Shown one piece after another: positions 52,119 to 60,037 of a stretch of DNA of 64,000 nucleotides (the stretch's first letter is position 1; every line of letters starts with the position of its first letter). The position numbers were made by a program, and so were the translations under genes. The notes below the pieces were generated by a model. It ran no database searches. It saw nothing but the letters and a program-made list of their open reading frames with translations, and was not told the origin of the DNA. The stretch comes from Kitasatospora terrestris (lineage in GTDB: Bacteria > Actinomycetota > Actinomycetes > Streptomycetales > Streptomycetaceae). The stretch is from NCBI RefSeq assembly GCF_039542905.1, contig NZ_BAABIS010000001.1:5704001-5768000 (forward strand). Reading direction: 5' to 3'.

Positions 52119-53159
52119 TCACGAACTGCCGCATCCGCCGCCGCCGCAGCTCGACCCGCAGGAGCTGGACGACCCGCAGGAGCTGCTCGACGAGGACCCG
52201 CAGGAGCTGGACGAGGAGCCGCAGGAGCTGCTCGACGAGGACCCGCACGAGCTCGACGACGAACCGCAGCTCGACGAGGACCCGCAGCTGGTGGTCGACC
52301 CGCAGGAGCTGCTCGACGAGGAGCCGCACCAGTACCCGGAGTCGGAGGACGAGCCGGAGCCGCCGCCCGTGTTCGTGCCGCCGACCAGCGGCCGGGGCAG
52401 CAGGGCGGCCCGCAGTTCGGCGTCCTCCAGGACGGCCACCCCGCCGAGGGCGAGCGCGCCCAGCAGCAGGGCGTCCTCGGGGCCGGCGTCGCGCGGCCGC
52501 CACGAGCCGCCGTCGCGGACCATGCCGAGCTGGCGGGCGCCCGCGGGGGTGACCCGCGAGCGGGGCAGCCGGGTGACCCGCAGCACGACCGCCAGGAACA
52601 CCACCAGCGCGCCGAAGACGAACAGCGGGGGAGTGGTGGCGTCCCGCTCGGCGATCGGCTGGACCATCCAGCCGATCATGGTCACCAGCCCGAGCACGAC
52701 CGTCAGCAGCAGCGCCAGCCACATCAGCCGGCGGGCCCAGGCGGCAGCCCGCAGCCGGTCCGGGCGGCGCATCAGGCCGCGGTCGGCGAGCCGGTCGCCG
52801 ATCCGCTGCACCTCGGGGTCGCGCATCACGGCGCGGCGCAGCGCGTTCAGGTCGCGGCTGCCCCGGCCGGCCGCGGTGACCACCACCGCCTCGATCGCGT
52901 CCCGGGGCACCGGATCGGTGACGGTGACCCTGCGGTCGCGCGAGATGACCACCCGGCCCTCGCGCTCCATCCGGACCAGCGCGACCTCGACCACCCGGCC
53001 CGGGCCACCGGCCAGGAACGCGGTCTCCAGGAGCGGCAGCCCGATGCCGACCAGCCCCTGCGGGGCGGGCGCCCGCAGCGCCCGGGCCCTGGTGACGCCG
53101 ACGGCGACCAGGGCGATCAGCGCCACCGCGCAGGCGATGGCGAACTCAACGTGCCACAT
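52119..53159 (-). CDS. TIGR04222 domain membrane protein with Cys-Gly-Ser repeat tail (putative DUF692 substrate)
   Basis: A 346-residue protein with an N-terminal helix (about 5-24), the TIGR04222 domain (LLETAFLAGGPGRVVEVALVRMEREGRVVI), two helices near 147-195, and a soluble segment. The last 69 residues (278-346) are only Cys, Gly, Ser and two Thr. Eleven Cys occur as Cys-Gly followed mostly by 4-6 Ser, ending CGSSCGGGGCGSS. The DNA is correspondingly repetitive. TIGR04222 proteins with such tails are known to sit near DUF692 genes. The tail is a plausible site for cysteine modification by the DUF692 enzyme two genes upstream. GGGGGA lies 7 nt before the ATG. Confidence 0.85.
   Translation of the reverse strand: MWHVEFAIACAVALIALVAVGVTRARALRAPAPQGLVGIGLPLLETAFLAGGPGRVVEVALVRMEREGRVVISRDRRVTVTDPVPRDAIEAVVVTAAGRGSRDLNALRRAVMRDPEVQRIGDRLADRGLMRRPDRLRAAAWARRLMWLALLLTVVLGLVTMIGWMVQPIAERDATTPPLFVFGALVVFLAVVLRVTRLPRSRVTPAGARQLGMVRDGGSWRPRDAGPEDALLLGALALGGVAVLEDAELRAALLPRPLVGGTNTGGGSGSSSDSGYWCGSSSSSSCGSTTSCGSSSSCGSSSSSCGSSSSSSCGSSSSSCGSSSSSSCGSSSSCGSSCGGGGCGSS
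52122..52328 (-). repeat. Degenerate in-frame repeats encoding the Cys-Gly-Ser tail
   Basis: On the minus strand, units of TGC-GGG (or GGC) followed by 4-6 serine codons, alternating AGC, TCG, TCC and TCG, run for 69 codons. Unit lengths are 8, 6, 6, 7, 8, 7, 8, 6, 4, 5 and 4 codons. Mixed Ser codon use shows selection on the protein rather than simple slippage. Confidence 0.85.
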
Positions 53160-53260
53160 CGTCAGTCCCCCGTGTCGTTCAGTGGTGCACAGTGCTCGTA
53201 GGTGCGTTCAGGCGGGTATCCGGCGGTTCCGGAGCCCCGCCGGGTACGGGCGCGGCGAGG

Positions 53261-53710
53261 TCAGTGACGGCGGCCGGCCAGCAGCCGGTTCCAGCGGCTG
53301 CCGCCGGGCCGCAGCCAGTGCCGCAGCGCCCGGCGCCGGTCGGCGGCCGGGTCGGTGCCCAGCGCCCACTCGGCGAAGGCCCGGGCGTCGGCCCGGTAAC
53401 CGCCGGTCTGCGGGTGGCCCGCCGCGTACCGCAGGAACAGCGGGCCGTAGTCCGCGCCCAGGATCGCGGCGAGCTCCGGCGCGAGGTGCGCGACGGTGTC
53501 CCGGCGCTTGGCGGCAAGGCCCTCCGTCTGGACGCGCACCTGCTCCGCGTCGAAGCCGGCCGGCACCGGGCCGCCGGCGGTCAGCGCCGCCAGCAGCTCG
53601 GTCTGCCGACGGGCCAGCGAGGCCCGGGCCAGCAGCAGCTCGGCGTCCTCCCGCTCGCGCACCAGGTACTCGAAGCGTCCGTCGTGCTGGGACGCGATGT
53701 GATCAGACAT
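53261..53710 (-). CDS. Small partner protein of the DUF692 enzyme (DUF2063-like)
   Basis: A 149-residue soluble protein. The central part (about 30-115: [32 protein letters not shown], then [44 protein letters not shown]) has the layout of the N-terminal half of DUF2063/BufC-type partners, which dock precursor peptides to MNIO enzymes. The C-terminal DUF2063 half is missing, replaced by a basic tail ([24 protein letters not shown]). Its ATG overlaps the end of the DUF692 gene by 8 bp, so the two are surely co-translated. The similarity is by eye. Confidence 0.7.
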   Translation of the reverse strand: MSDHIASQHDGRFEYLVREREDAELLLARASLARRQTELLAALTAGGPVPAGFDAEQVRVQTEGLAAKRRDTVAHLAPELAAILGADYGPLFLRYAAGHPQTGGYRADARAFAEWALGTDPAADRRRALRHWLRPGGSRWNRLLAGRRH

Positions 53711-54539
53711 GCTGGGGCACCCCCTGCCCTTCGTAGACCCGTCGGACGGCGGCCAGTTCGCCGGCCAGCTCGGCCGGCGGCGGGAAGCGGTCGTCCCGCT
53801 CCAGCAGCACCCCGGCCGGGGTGGTCCGCCGGCACAGCTCGGCGAGCACCTCCAGCACCGGCTCGGTCACCGGGTGGGCGTGCGTGTCGTGCCACACCCC
53901 GTCCCGCTCCACCCCGCCCGCCACGTGCACGTACGCGATCGCCTCCAGCGGCAGCCGGTCCAGCTCGGCGGCGACGTCCACCCCCAGGTTGACCCGGTTG
54001 GTGTGCAGGTTGGCGACGTCGACCAGCAGCTTCACCCCGGTCCGCTCGACCAGCTCGGCGAGGAACTGGGCCTCGGTCAGCTCGTCGTCCGGCCAGGCCA
54101 GGTGGGCGGCGATGTTCTCCAGCGCCAGCGGCACCGGCAGCTCACGCTGCGCGATCCGGACGTTCGCCGCCACCACCGCCAGCGACTCCCGGGTCCGCGG
54201 CACCGGCAGCAGGTGACCCGCCTCCAGCCCGCCCGCCCGGACGAACGCCAGGTGCTCGGTGACCAGCGGCGCCCCCAGCGCCAGCGCGGTCTCCGCGAGT
54301 CGCGCCAGCCGCCCCGCGTCCGGCACCTCGGCGCCGCCGAGACCGAGCGAGACCCCGTGCGGGACGACCGTGACGCCCCGCTCCCGCAACAGCCCCAGCG
54401 ACTCCGGCAGGTGGCCGGCGCAGACGTTCTCCGCCACCACCTCGACCCAGTCCACACCGTTCAGCCGCTCGACCACGGTGTCGATCTCGGCTCGCCATCC
54501 GAGACCGACACCGAGTCGGAACGCCGGCGGTACGTCCAT
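53703..54539 (-). CDS. DUF692 family multinuclear iron oxidative enzyme (MNIO)
   Basis: The 278-residue TIM-barrel protein has the family's metal-ligand motifs in order: [67 protein letters not shown] and [15 protein letters not shown]692/MNIO enzymes bind two or three iron ions and oxidise cysteines (or other residues) in precursor peptides. Products include oxazolone-thioamides, thiooxazoles and excised beta-carbons. ATG 54539 has GGGGGAG 7 nt upstream. It is the first gene of a four-gene operon with a partner protein and a Cys-tailed membrane protein. It is divergent from a GNAT gene. Confidence 0.9.
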   Translation of the reverse strand: MDVPPAFRLGVGLGWRAEIDTVVERLNGVDWVEVVAENVCAGHLPESLGLLRERGVTVVPHGVSLGLGGAEVPDAGRLARLAETALALGAPLVTEHLAFVRAGGLEAGHLLPVPRTRESLAVVAANVRIAQRELPVPLALENIAAHLAWPDDELTEAQFLAELVERTGVKLLVDVANLHTNRVNLGVDVAAELDRLPLEAIAYVHVAGGVERDGVWHDTHAHPVTEPVLEVLAELCRRTTPAGVLLERDDRFPPPAELAGELAAVRRVYEGQGVPQHV

Positions 54540-54716
54540 CGGAAACTCCCCCTCTCCAGTGGGCCCCGCCGTACGCTCCTGCCCCCCCGTTGCCGAGAGT
54601 GGCGCCCCGGCGCCCCGGTGCCAAGCCGTCACGGCGAAACTCAGAGCTGAACTTGAGCTTTCCGTGCAGAGAACCCAAATTCAGAGGCGATTCAGTGCGC
54701 CGCTGGTTAACGTGAC

Positions 54717-55625
54717 ATGCCTATGTCTCTGACGATTCGTGAATTCCGCCCCGCAGATGCCGCCGGAGCCGCCGCAGCCTACAGCGCCGGCCGCCCCTAC
54801 CTCGTGATCACCCCCGAGGTCGTCGCCTGGCAGGTCCTCCACACGCCCGACTACGGCATCCTGGTCGCCGAGGTCGACGGCGAGATCGTCGGCACCGCCC
54901 GGCACGCCCTCGTGCCCGAAGCCGCCACCCCCGGCGAGGCCGTCCTCAACGTCTCCGTGCTCCCCGCGCACCGCCGCCGCGGCGTCGGCGGCCGCCTGGT
55001 CGCCGCCGGCGAGGAACTCCTCGCCACCGCCGGCGCCACCCGGATCAGCTGCTGGGCCGACGACGAACCCGACGCCCTCGCCTTCGCCGCCGCCCGCGGC
55101 TACACGGCCGGCCGGCAGGGCCACTTCTCCGCGCGCGACCTCACCACCGGGCTGCCGCCCGTCCCCGCGCTCCCCGCCGGCACCGAACTGCGCACCGCCG
55201 CGGACTACCTCGACGACCCGTACCCGATCTACCTGGTCGACATCGACGGCACCCGCGCCGAGCCCGGCGACCTGGAGACCGGGGACCAGCCCTACGAGGA
55301 GTGGCTCGCCACCATCTGGCGGCGCCCCGACCTCTCCCACGAGCTCACCACCGTCGTCCTCGCCGACGGCGAACCGGTCGCGTTCAGCGCCGCCCAGACC
55401 GACGGCGGCCGCTACTGGTCCGCCTTCACCGCCACCTGCGAGTCGCACCGCGGCCGAGGCCTCGCCAAGATCGCCAAGACCGACTCCCTCCACCGCGCCC
55501 GCGCGGCCGGCCTCACCGCGGCCTACACCGCCAACGACGCCACCAACGCCCCGATGCTCGCCATCAACGCCTGGCTCGGCTACCACATCTGCGCCGGCGA
55601 ACGCCGCCACGCCCGCGAGCTGTAG
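54717..55625 (+). CDS. Double-domain GNAT acetyltransferase
   Basis: The 302-residue protein consists of two GNAT folds. The first (about 5-145) has the acetyl-CoA motif LPAHRRRGVGGRLVAAGEELLA. The second (about 155-300) has a more degenerate CESHRGRGLAKIAKTDSLHRARAAGLTAAYTANDATNAPMLAINAWLGYH. The layout resembles mycothiol synthase-like and resistance-type GNATs, but the substrate is unknown. A second ATG two codons in is also a possible start. It is divergent from the DUF692 operon with a 177-bp shared upstream region, so a link to that system is possible but unproven. Confidence 0.8.
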   Translation: MPMSLTIREFRPADAAGAAAAYSAGRPYLVITPEVVAWQVLHTPDYGILVAEVDGEIVGTARHALVPEAATPGEAVLNVSVLPAHRRRGVGGRLVAAGEELLATAGATRISCWADDEPDALAFAAARGYTAGRQGHFSARDLTTGLPPVPALPAGTELRTAADYLDDPYPIYLVDIDGTRAEPGDLETGDQPYEEWLATIWRRPDLSHELTTVVLADGEPVAFSAAQTDGGRYWSAFTATCESHRGRGLAKIAKTDSLHRARAAGLTAAYTANDATNAPMLAINAWLGYHICAGERRHAREL

Positions 55626-55645
55626 CCCCCGCCGAGCCACCCCCC

Positions 55646-55898
55646 CGCCCCCGGCGGGAACCCCGCCGAGCCGCACCCACCTGGCCGTAGACCCGGGAAC
55701 AGCTCCCCCACCTCCGGCGGCTGCCCTGCGGGCCGGTTCCCCCGCCTGCGGCGGGAAGCCGGCCGAGCCGTGGCCGTTGCTCGCGTCGCCGAGGTGCCTC
55801 CGGCGGTGCGTCGCGCCTTCGGCGGGAGGCCGGCCGAGGTGCGCCGATGGCGGTTGCCTTGCGGGCGGGTTGCACGCCTTCGCGGGAAGCCGGCCCGG
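55646..55898. repeat. Four degenerate ~25-bp repeats in an intergenic region
   Basis: Copies of a CGCCTTCGGCGGGAAGCCGG-type unit, ending CCGAG, begin at 55646, 55743, 55814 and 55875. Each contains complementary GC runs. The 322-bp gap between the GNAT stop and the Mrr-TerD stop holds no gene. The units are spaced 97, 71 and 61 bp apart. Confidence 0.55.
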
Positions 55899-55947
55899 GT
55901 GCCTTCGGCGGGGGGTGGGTCGGTGTTCGGTGGGCCCGGTGCGAGGC

Positions 55948-58086
55948 TCAGGCCACGTCCACGCCGTGGGTGCGGGCGAGGCCGGCGAGGCCGTCGGACC
56001 AGCCCTGGCCGACGGCGCGGAGCTTCCAGGTGCCGTTGTGCCGGTAGAGCTCGGCGACGAGCATCGCGGAGATCGCAGGGTCGGCCGGGGGCCGGAAGCG
56101 CCAGGCGGCGGGGCCGGACTGGATCTCCAGCTCGGCGTCGCCGAGGTCGGCGCAGGTCAGCCCGGTGTCGGTGTCCATGTTGACGGAGACGGCGACCCGC
56201 CGGACGGCGTCCGGGAGGTCGCCGAGGCGGACGTTCGCGGTGCCGTCCAGCGGACGCAGCCGCACCGCACCGTCCGCCGCGGTCGGCTGGTGGTAGAAGA
56301 CGAAGTCGCCGTCGTCGCGGACCACGCCGTCGGCGGTGAGCAGGAGCAGGGTGAGGTCGGCCTCCGCGCCGGTGGTGCGGAAGGCGACGGCGACCTCCTC
56401 GGCGGGCAGCGGCGCGTTCTCGCCGGGGGAGAGGACGGCCGGTTCGGCCCGGCGCTCCGCGGGCGGGACGGGGGAGCCCAGCCGGCCGCGCAGGCCGTGT
56501 TCCTGCAGCAGGGCGACCAGCATCGGCCCGTCGACGAGGGTGAGCGGCTTGCCGTCGACCCAGCGTCGGGAGCCGGGTCCGAAGCCCGAGGTGGTGACCA
56601 GGATGCCGCGGTTGGCGCCCTGCCGGGACATGGTCGCGTCCAGGTCGCGGACGGCGGTCGGCGGCACGGTCTTGCGGTAGCGCTTGGCCTGGATGACGAT
56701 CCGCCCGCCGGTGATCGGGTCGGGGTCCTCGGCGAGGACGTCGACGCCCTCGTCGCCGCTGCGCGCGGTGGTGCGGGTGACCAGGCCGCGCCGCCGGAAG
56801 AGTTCGGCGATCAGTTCCTCGAAGGCGATCGGGTCCATGGTGAACAGGTCCGGCTCGTCCGAGCCGTCCGCGGTGCCGGGGGATCCGGCGGGCGCGGCCG
56901 CGGGGGCCGGGGCGACGGAGCCGACGGAGGCGGTGGAGCGTTCGACCTTGACCGGCTCGGCCTTCTCGGGGCGGGCGGAGAGCCGCCCGCGGAGCCCGTC
57001 GACCAGGCAGTCCACCGGCTCGACCCGGTCCAGCGCGACGGCGAGCAGCTCGGCCCGCTCCACGGCGACCGACACCAGGCAGCGCCGCTGTTCCCGGCCG
57101 GTCGCCGGGTCGACCGCGGTGAGTACGCCGTTGAGGGCGACGGAGTCGAGCAGCCCGGTCTCGTCGGCCCGGAACAGCACGTCCAGCACCCGCAGCGCGC
57201 ACTGCGCGAGCACCGCGCGGTACAGCGCCTTGCGTTCGGTGGCCGGGCGGGCCACTTCGGCCTCGCTGTCGTCGGTCTTCACGTAGCGGTAGCGGGCGAC
57301 GGCCGGCACCACCTCGTACGGCGGCAGCTCCCATTCGACGACCAGCTGGCGGGCGCCGGCGTCCCAGGCCAGTTCGCATTCGACGGGGAAGCCCTCGGGC
57401 CAGTCGTCGCGCCAGCGCAGCGCGGCCTCGAACAGCTCGACGACGGCCTCGGCGGCGCCGGCCCGGACCTGTTCGGCGAGTTGCGCGGCCTGCCCGACCT
57501 GTCCGGCCGCGAGCTGCCGGCGTTCGGCGGCCCAGGCCTCGTAGCCGGCCCGGTACTCGGCGAGCCGCCGTTGCCGGTCCTGCTCGGCGGCCTGGGCCGC
57601 GTACCAGTCGTGCTCGAAGCGGGCCCGGGCCTGTGCGGCCTGCTCGTCCCACCAGCGGCGGGCCGCGGGGTCGTAGGCCTGGGCGCCGGTGAGCGGCGGG
57701 ACGAGGTACCGGTTCTGGTCCGGCATCGGGACGGGCGTGCCGAGCGGGCCGGGGTCGAAGGGCGGCACCTCGACCCGTCCGGAGGTCTCGGAGAGCCGGA
57801 AGGCGGGGCCGGACAGCCCGGCGGCGAGGACGCCGCGCAGTTCGGCGACGCGGGCGTCCAGCTCGGCGGTGCGCGCGGCGAGGTCGGCCTCGCGCCCCTG
57901 CTGGTACGCCCGCAGCGCCTCCTTCTCGCCGCGCGCGGCGGCGCGCTGCGCCTCGCGCTGGGCCCGCTCGTACTGGCGGCGCTGTTCGGCGGCCGCCCGG
58001 CGCTGTTCCTCCTCGCGCCGGTGCTGCTGCCGCTGCGCCTCCGCGAGCATGCCCAGCAACCCCGCCGAACCCTGACGCCGCGCCAC
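55948..58086 (-). CDS. Mrr-type restriction endonuclease fused to a TerD domain
   Basis: A 712-residue cytoplasmic protein. Residues 1-90 are a charged coiled coil, and about 90-400 form a uncharacterised middle region. About 418-530 is an Mrr-like nuclease domain (FEELIAELFRRRGLVTRTTARSGDEGVDVLAE, then GGRIVIQAKRYRKTVPPTAVRDLDATM). This has the catalytic Asp, Gln-Ala-Lys and supporting residues of the PD-(D/E)xK fold. About 550-712 is a TerD domain (VRDDGDFVFYHQPTAADGAVRL, then VSVNMDTDTGLTCADLGDAELEI). GTG 58086 is chosen because AGGAGG lies 6 nt upstream; the ATG at 58101 contains that site. A DNA-damage or phage-response role is inferred from the domains. Confidence 0.85.
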   Translation of the reverse strand: MARRQGSAGLLGMLAEAQRQQHRREEEQRRAAAEQRRQYERAQREAQRAAARGEKEALRAYQQGREADLAARTAELDARVAELRGVLAAGLSGPAFRLSETSGRVEVPPFDPGPLGTPVPMPDQNRYLVPPLTGAQAYDPAARRWWDEQAAQARARFEHDWYAAQAAEQDRQRRLAEYRAGYEAWAAERRQLAAGQVGQAAQLAEQVRAGAAEAVVELFEAALRWRDDWPEGFPVECELAWDAGARQLVVEWELPPYEVVPAVARYRYVKTDDSEAEVARPATERKALYRAVLAQCALRVLDVLFRADETGLLDSVALNGVLTAVDPATGREQRRCLVSVAVERAELLAVALDRVEPVDCLVDGLRGRLSARPEKAEPVKVERSTASVGSVAPAPAAAPAGSPGTADGSDEPDLFTMDPIAFEELIAELFRRRGLVTRTTARSGDEGVDVLAEDPDPITGGRIVIQAKRYRKTVPPTAVRDLDATMSRQGANRGILVTTSGFGPGSRRWVDGKPLTLVDGPMLVALLQEHGLRGRLGSPVPPAERRAEPAVLSPGENAPLPAEEVAVAFRTTGAEADLTLLLLTADGVVRDDGDFVFYHQPTAADGAVRLRPLDGTANVRLGDLPDAVRRVAVSVNMDTDTGLTCADLGDAELEIQSGPAAWRFRPPADPAISAMLVAELYRHNGTWKLRAVGQGWSDGLAGLARTHGVDVA

Positions 58087-58097
58087 CCCGGTCCTCC

Positions 58098-58122
58098 TCA
58101 TACGGTCAGATGATCAGTATGA
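58098..58122 (-). promoter_or_regulatory. Inverted repeat upstream of the Mrr-TerD gene
   Basis: TCATAC and GTATGA are separated by 13 bp, just upstream of the AGGAGG ribosome site. The position between promoter and start suits an operator. No regulator is assigned. Confidence 0.4.
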
Positions 58123-58137
58123 GGCGAAGTCGGGGGT

Positions 58138-58542
58138 TCAGGGAGCGGGCTTCAGGGTGAGCGAGATCGAGTTGATGCAGTACCGCTGGTCGGTGGGCGT
58201 CCCGTAGCCCTCGCCCTCGAAGACGTGCCCGAGGTGGCTGCCGCAGGTGGCGCAGCGCACCTCGACCCGTCGCATGCCCAGCGAGGTGTCCTGGATGTAC
58301 TCCACCCGGTCCTCCGCCAGCGGGGCGTAGTACGACGGCCACCCGCAGTGGCTGTCGAACTTGGTCTCGCTGCTGAACAGCTCGGCCCCGCACGCCCGGC
58401 AGCTGTACACCCCGACCGTCTTGGTGTCGGTGTACTCGCCGACGAAGGGCCGCTCCGTCCCCGCCTCGCGCAGGACGTGGTACTCCTCCGGCGACAGCTC
58501 GGACCGCCACTCGGCGTCCGTCTTCTCGATCTCGTAGGTCAC
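58138..58542 (-). CDS. msrB: Peptide-methionine (R)-S-oxide reductase
   Basis: The 134-residue enzyme repairs methionine-R-sulfoxide in proteins. It has the zinc-binding pairs CRACG and CATCG, HCGWPSYYAPL, and the catalytic Cys in QRYCINSISL near the C-terminus. The GTG start at 58542 lies 13 bp after the murC stop on the same strand, so it is probably co-transcribed with murC. The length is normal for the single-domain form. Confidence 0.95.
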   Translation of the reverse strand: MTYEIEKTDAEWRSELSPEEYHVLREAGTERPFVGEYTDTKTVGVYSCRACGAELFSSETKFDSHCGWPSYYAPLAEDRVEYIQDTSLGMRRVEVRCATCGSHLGHVFEGEGYGTPTDQRYCINSISLTLKPAP

Positions 58543-58555
58543 GACACCGCTCCCG

Positions 58556-59947
58556 TCAGCTCAGTTCGTCCAGGATGGCCGGCCCCAGGTTGGTGACGTC
58601 GCCGGCGCCCATGGTGAGCAGCAGATCGCCGGGCTTGGCCATTCCCGCGAGCACCGCGGGGGCGGCGGCGAAGGAGTGCTCGGCCCGGACGTCGGCGCCG
58701 GCCCGGCGGGCGGCGTCGATGATCAGCTCGCTGGTGACGCCGGGGATCGGGTCCTCGCGGGCCGGGTAGATGTCGAGCACGACGGAGGCGTCGGCCATCG
58801 CGAGGGCCCGGCCCATCTCCTCGGCGAGCTGCTGGGTGCGGCTGAACAGGTGGGGCTGGAAGACCACCAGGACCCGGCCGTCGTCGCCGACCGCCTCGCG
58901 GATCGCCTCCAGGTCGGCGGCCATCTCGGTCGGGTGGTGGGCGTAGGAGTCGATCACCTGGACGCCGGCCGCCTCGCCCTTGAGCTGCAGCCGCCGCCGG
59001 ACGCCGGTGTAGGAGCCGAGCGCCTTGGCCAGGCCGTCGGCGGGCACGCCGAGCGCGACGCCGGCGGCCAGCGCGGCGACCGCGTTGTGGGCGTAGTGCC
59101 GGCCGGGCACCGAGACGGTGAAGGTGAGCTCCGAGCCGCCGATCGCGACCGTGACCTCGCTGGTCATGCCGCGCGGCACCACGGAGAGCACCCGCACGTC
59201 GGCGTCGTCGGCGGCGCCGACGGTGACGATGTCCAGCCCCTCGCGGCCGGCCACCCGCCGGGTCAGCTCGCGGGCGCCCTCGTGGTCGGCGGAGACGACC
59301 AGGGTGCCGCCGGGGACGATCCGCCCGACGAAGGTCTCGAAGGACTCGTAGATCTCGTCCATCGACGCGTAGTTGGCGTGGTGGTCGAGCTCCACGTTGA
59401 GCACGATCGCCACCTCGGGCGCGTACTTGTGGAAGCTGCGGTCGCTCTCGTCGGCCTCGGCGACGAAGATCTCGCCGGTGCCGTGGTGGGCGTTGGAGCC
59501 GGGGGCGTCGAGGTCGCCGCCGATCGCGTACGAGGGCTCCAGGCCGAGCTCGCCGAGCGAGACGGCCAGCATCGAGGTGGTGGTGGTCTTGCCGTGGGTG
59601 CCGGCGACGGCCAGGGCCCGGCGGCCGCCCATCAGGGCGGCGAGCGCGTCGGAGCGGTGGACCACCGGGATGCCGCGCTCGCGGGCGGCGGTCAGCTCGG
59701 GGTTGTCGGCGCGGATCGCGCTGGAGACGACCACGCTGCTGGTGCCGGCGGGGACGTTCTCGGCCGCGTGGCCGACGTGCACCTCGGCGCCGAGGGCGCG
59801 CAGCGCGAGGACGGTCTCCGACTCCTTGGCGTCGCTGCCGGACACCTTGGCGCCGCGCACCGCGAGGATCTTCGCCAGGCCGGACATGCCGGCGCCACCG
59901 ATGCCGATGAAGTGCGGGGCGTGCAGGTCGTGCGCGGCGTCGTTCAA
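58556..59947 (-). CDS. murC: UDP-N-acetylmuramate--L-alanine ligase
   Basis: The 463-residue ligase adds L-alanine to UDP-MurNAc, the first amino-acid step of peptidoglycan precursor synthesis. Motifs: HFIGIGGAGMSGLAKILA (nucleotide binding), AVAGTHGKTTTTSMLAVSL (ATP P-loop), FVAEADESDRSFHKYAPEVAIVLNVELDHHANY, and VIDSYAHHPTEM. The start is TTG 59947, with GGAG 7 nt upstream. Unlike many bacteria, murC here lies outside the division/cell-wall cluster, as in other Streptomyces, and next to msrB. Confidence 0.95.
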   Translation of the reverse strand: MNDAAHDLHAPHFIGIGGAGMSGLAKILAVRGAKVSGSDAKESETVLALRALGAEVHVGHAAENVPAGTSSVVVSSAIRADNPELTAARERGIPVVHRSDALAALMGGRRALAVAGTHGKTTTTSMLAVSLGELGLEPSYAIGGDLDAPGSNAHHGTGEIFVAEADESDRSFHKYAPEVAIVLNVELDHHANYASMDEIYESFETFVGRIVPGGTLVVSADHEGARELTRRVAGREGLDIVTVGAADDADVRVLSVVPRGMTSEVTVAIGGSELTFTVSVPGRHYAHNAVAALAAGVALGVPADGLAKALGSYTGVRRRLQLKGEAAGVQVIDSYAHHPTEMAADLEAIREAVGDDGRVLVVFQPHLFSRTQQLAEEMGRALAMADASVVLDIYPAREDPIPGVTSELIIDAARRAGADVRAEHSFAAAPAVLAGMAKPGDLLLTMGAGDVTNLGPAILDELS

Positions 59948-60018
59948 GGCGGGGCTCCGTCGGTGCGGGGGCGGGCAGGGCAGGATCCGTGTGGCACGGC
60001 ACTACGAATTCTGCCCTA

Positions 60019-60036
60019 CCGGCCCCGCCGGGCCGG
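60019..60036 (-). terminator. Small hairpin after the conserved small protein gene
   Basis: A 7-bp stem (CCGGCCC/GGGCCGG) with a CGCC loop lies immediately after the stop codon of the gene at 60038. Confidence 0.5.
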
Positions 60037-60037
60037 G

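Noticed and set aside
52102-53736. Plus-strand frame with repeated Pro-Gln-Glu-Leu-Asp-Glu units opposite the Cys-Gly-Ser tail
   Set aside because: The acidic repeat is the complement of the Cys-Gly-Ser codons; the rest is Ser/Arg-rich noise and there is no ribosome site.
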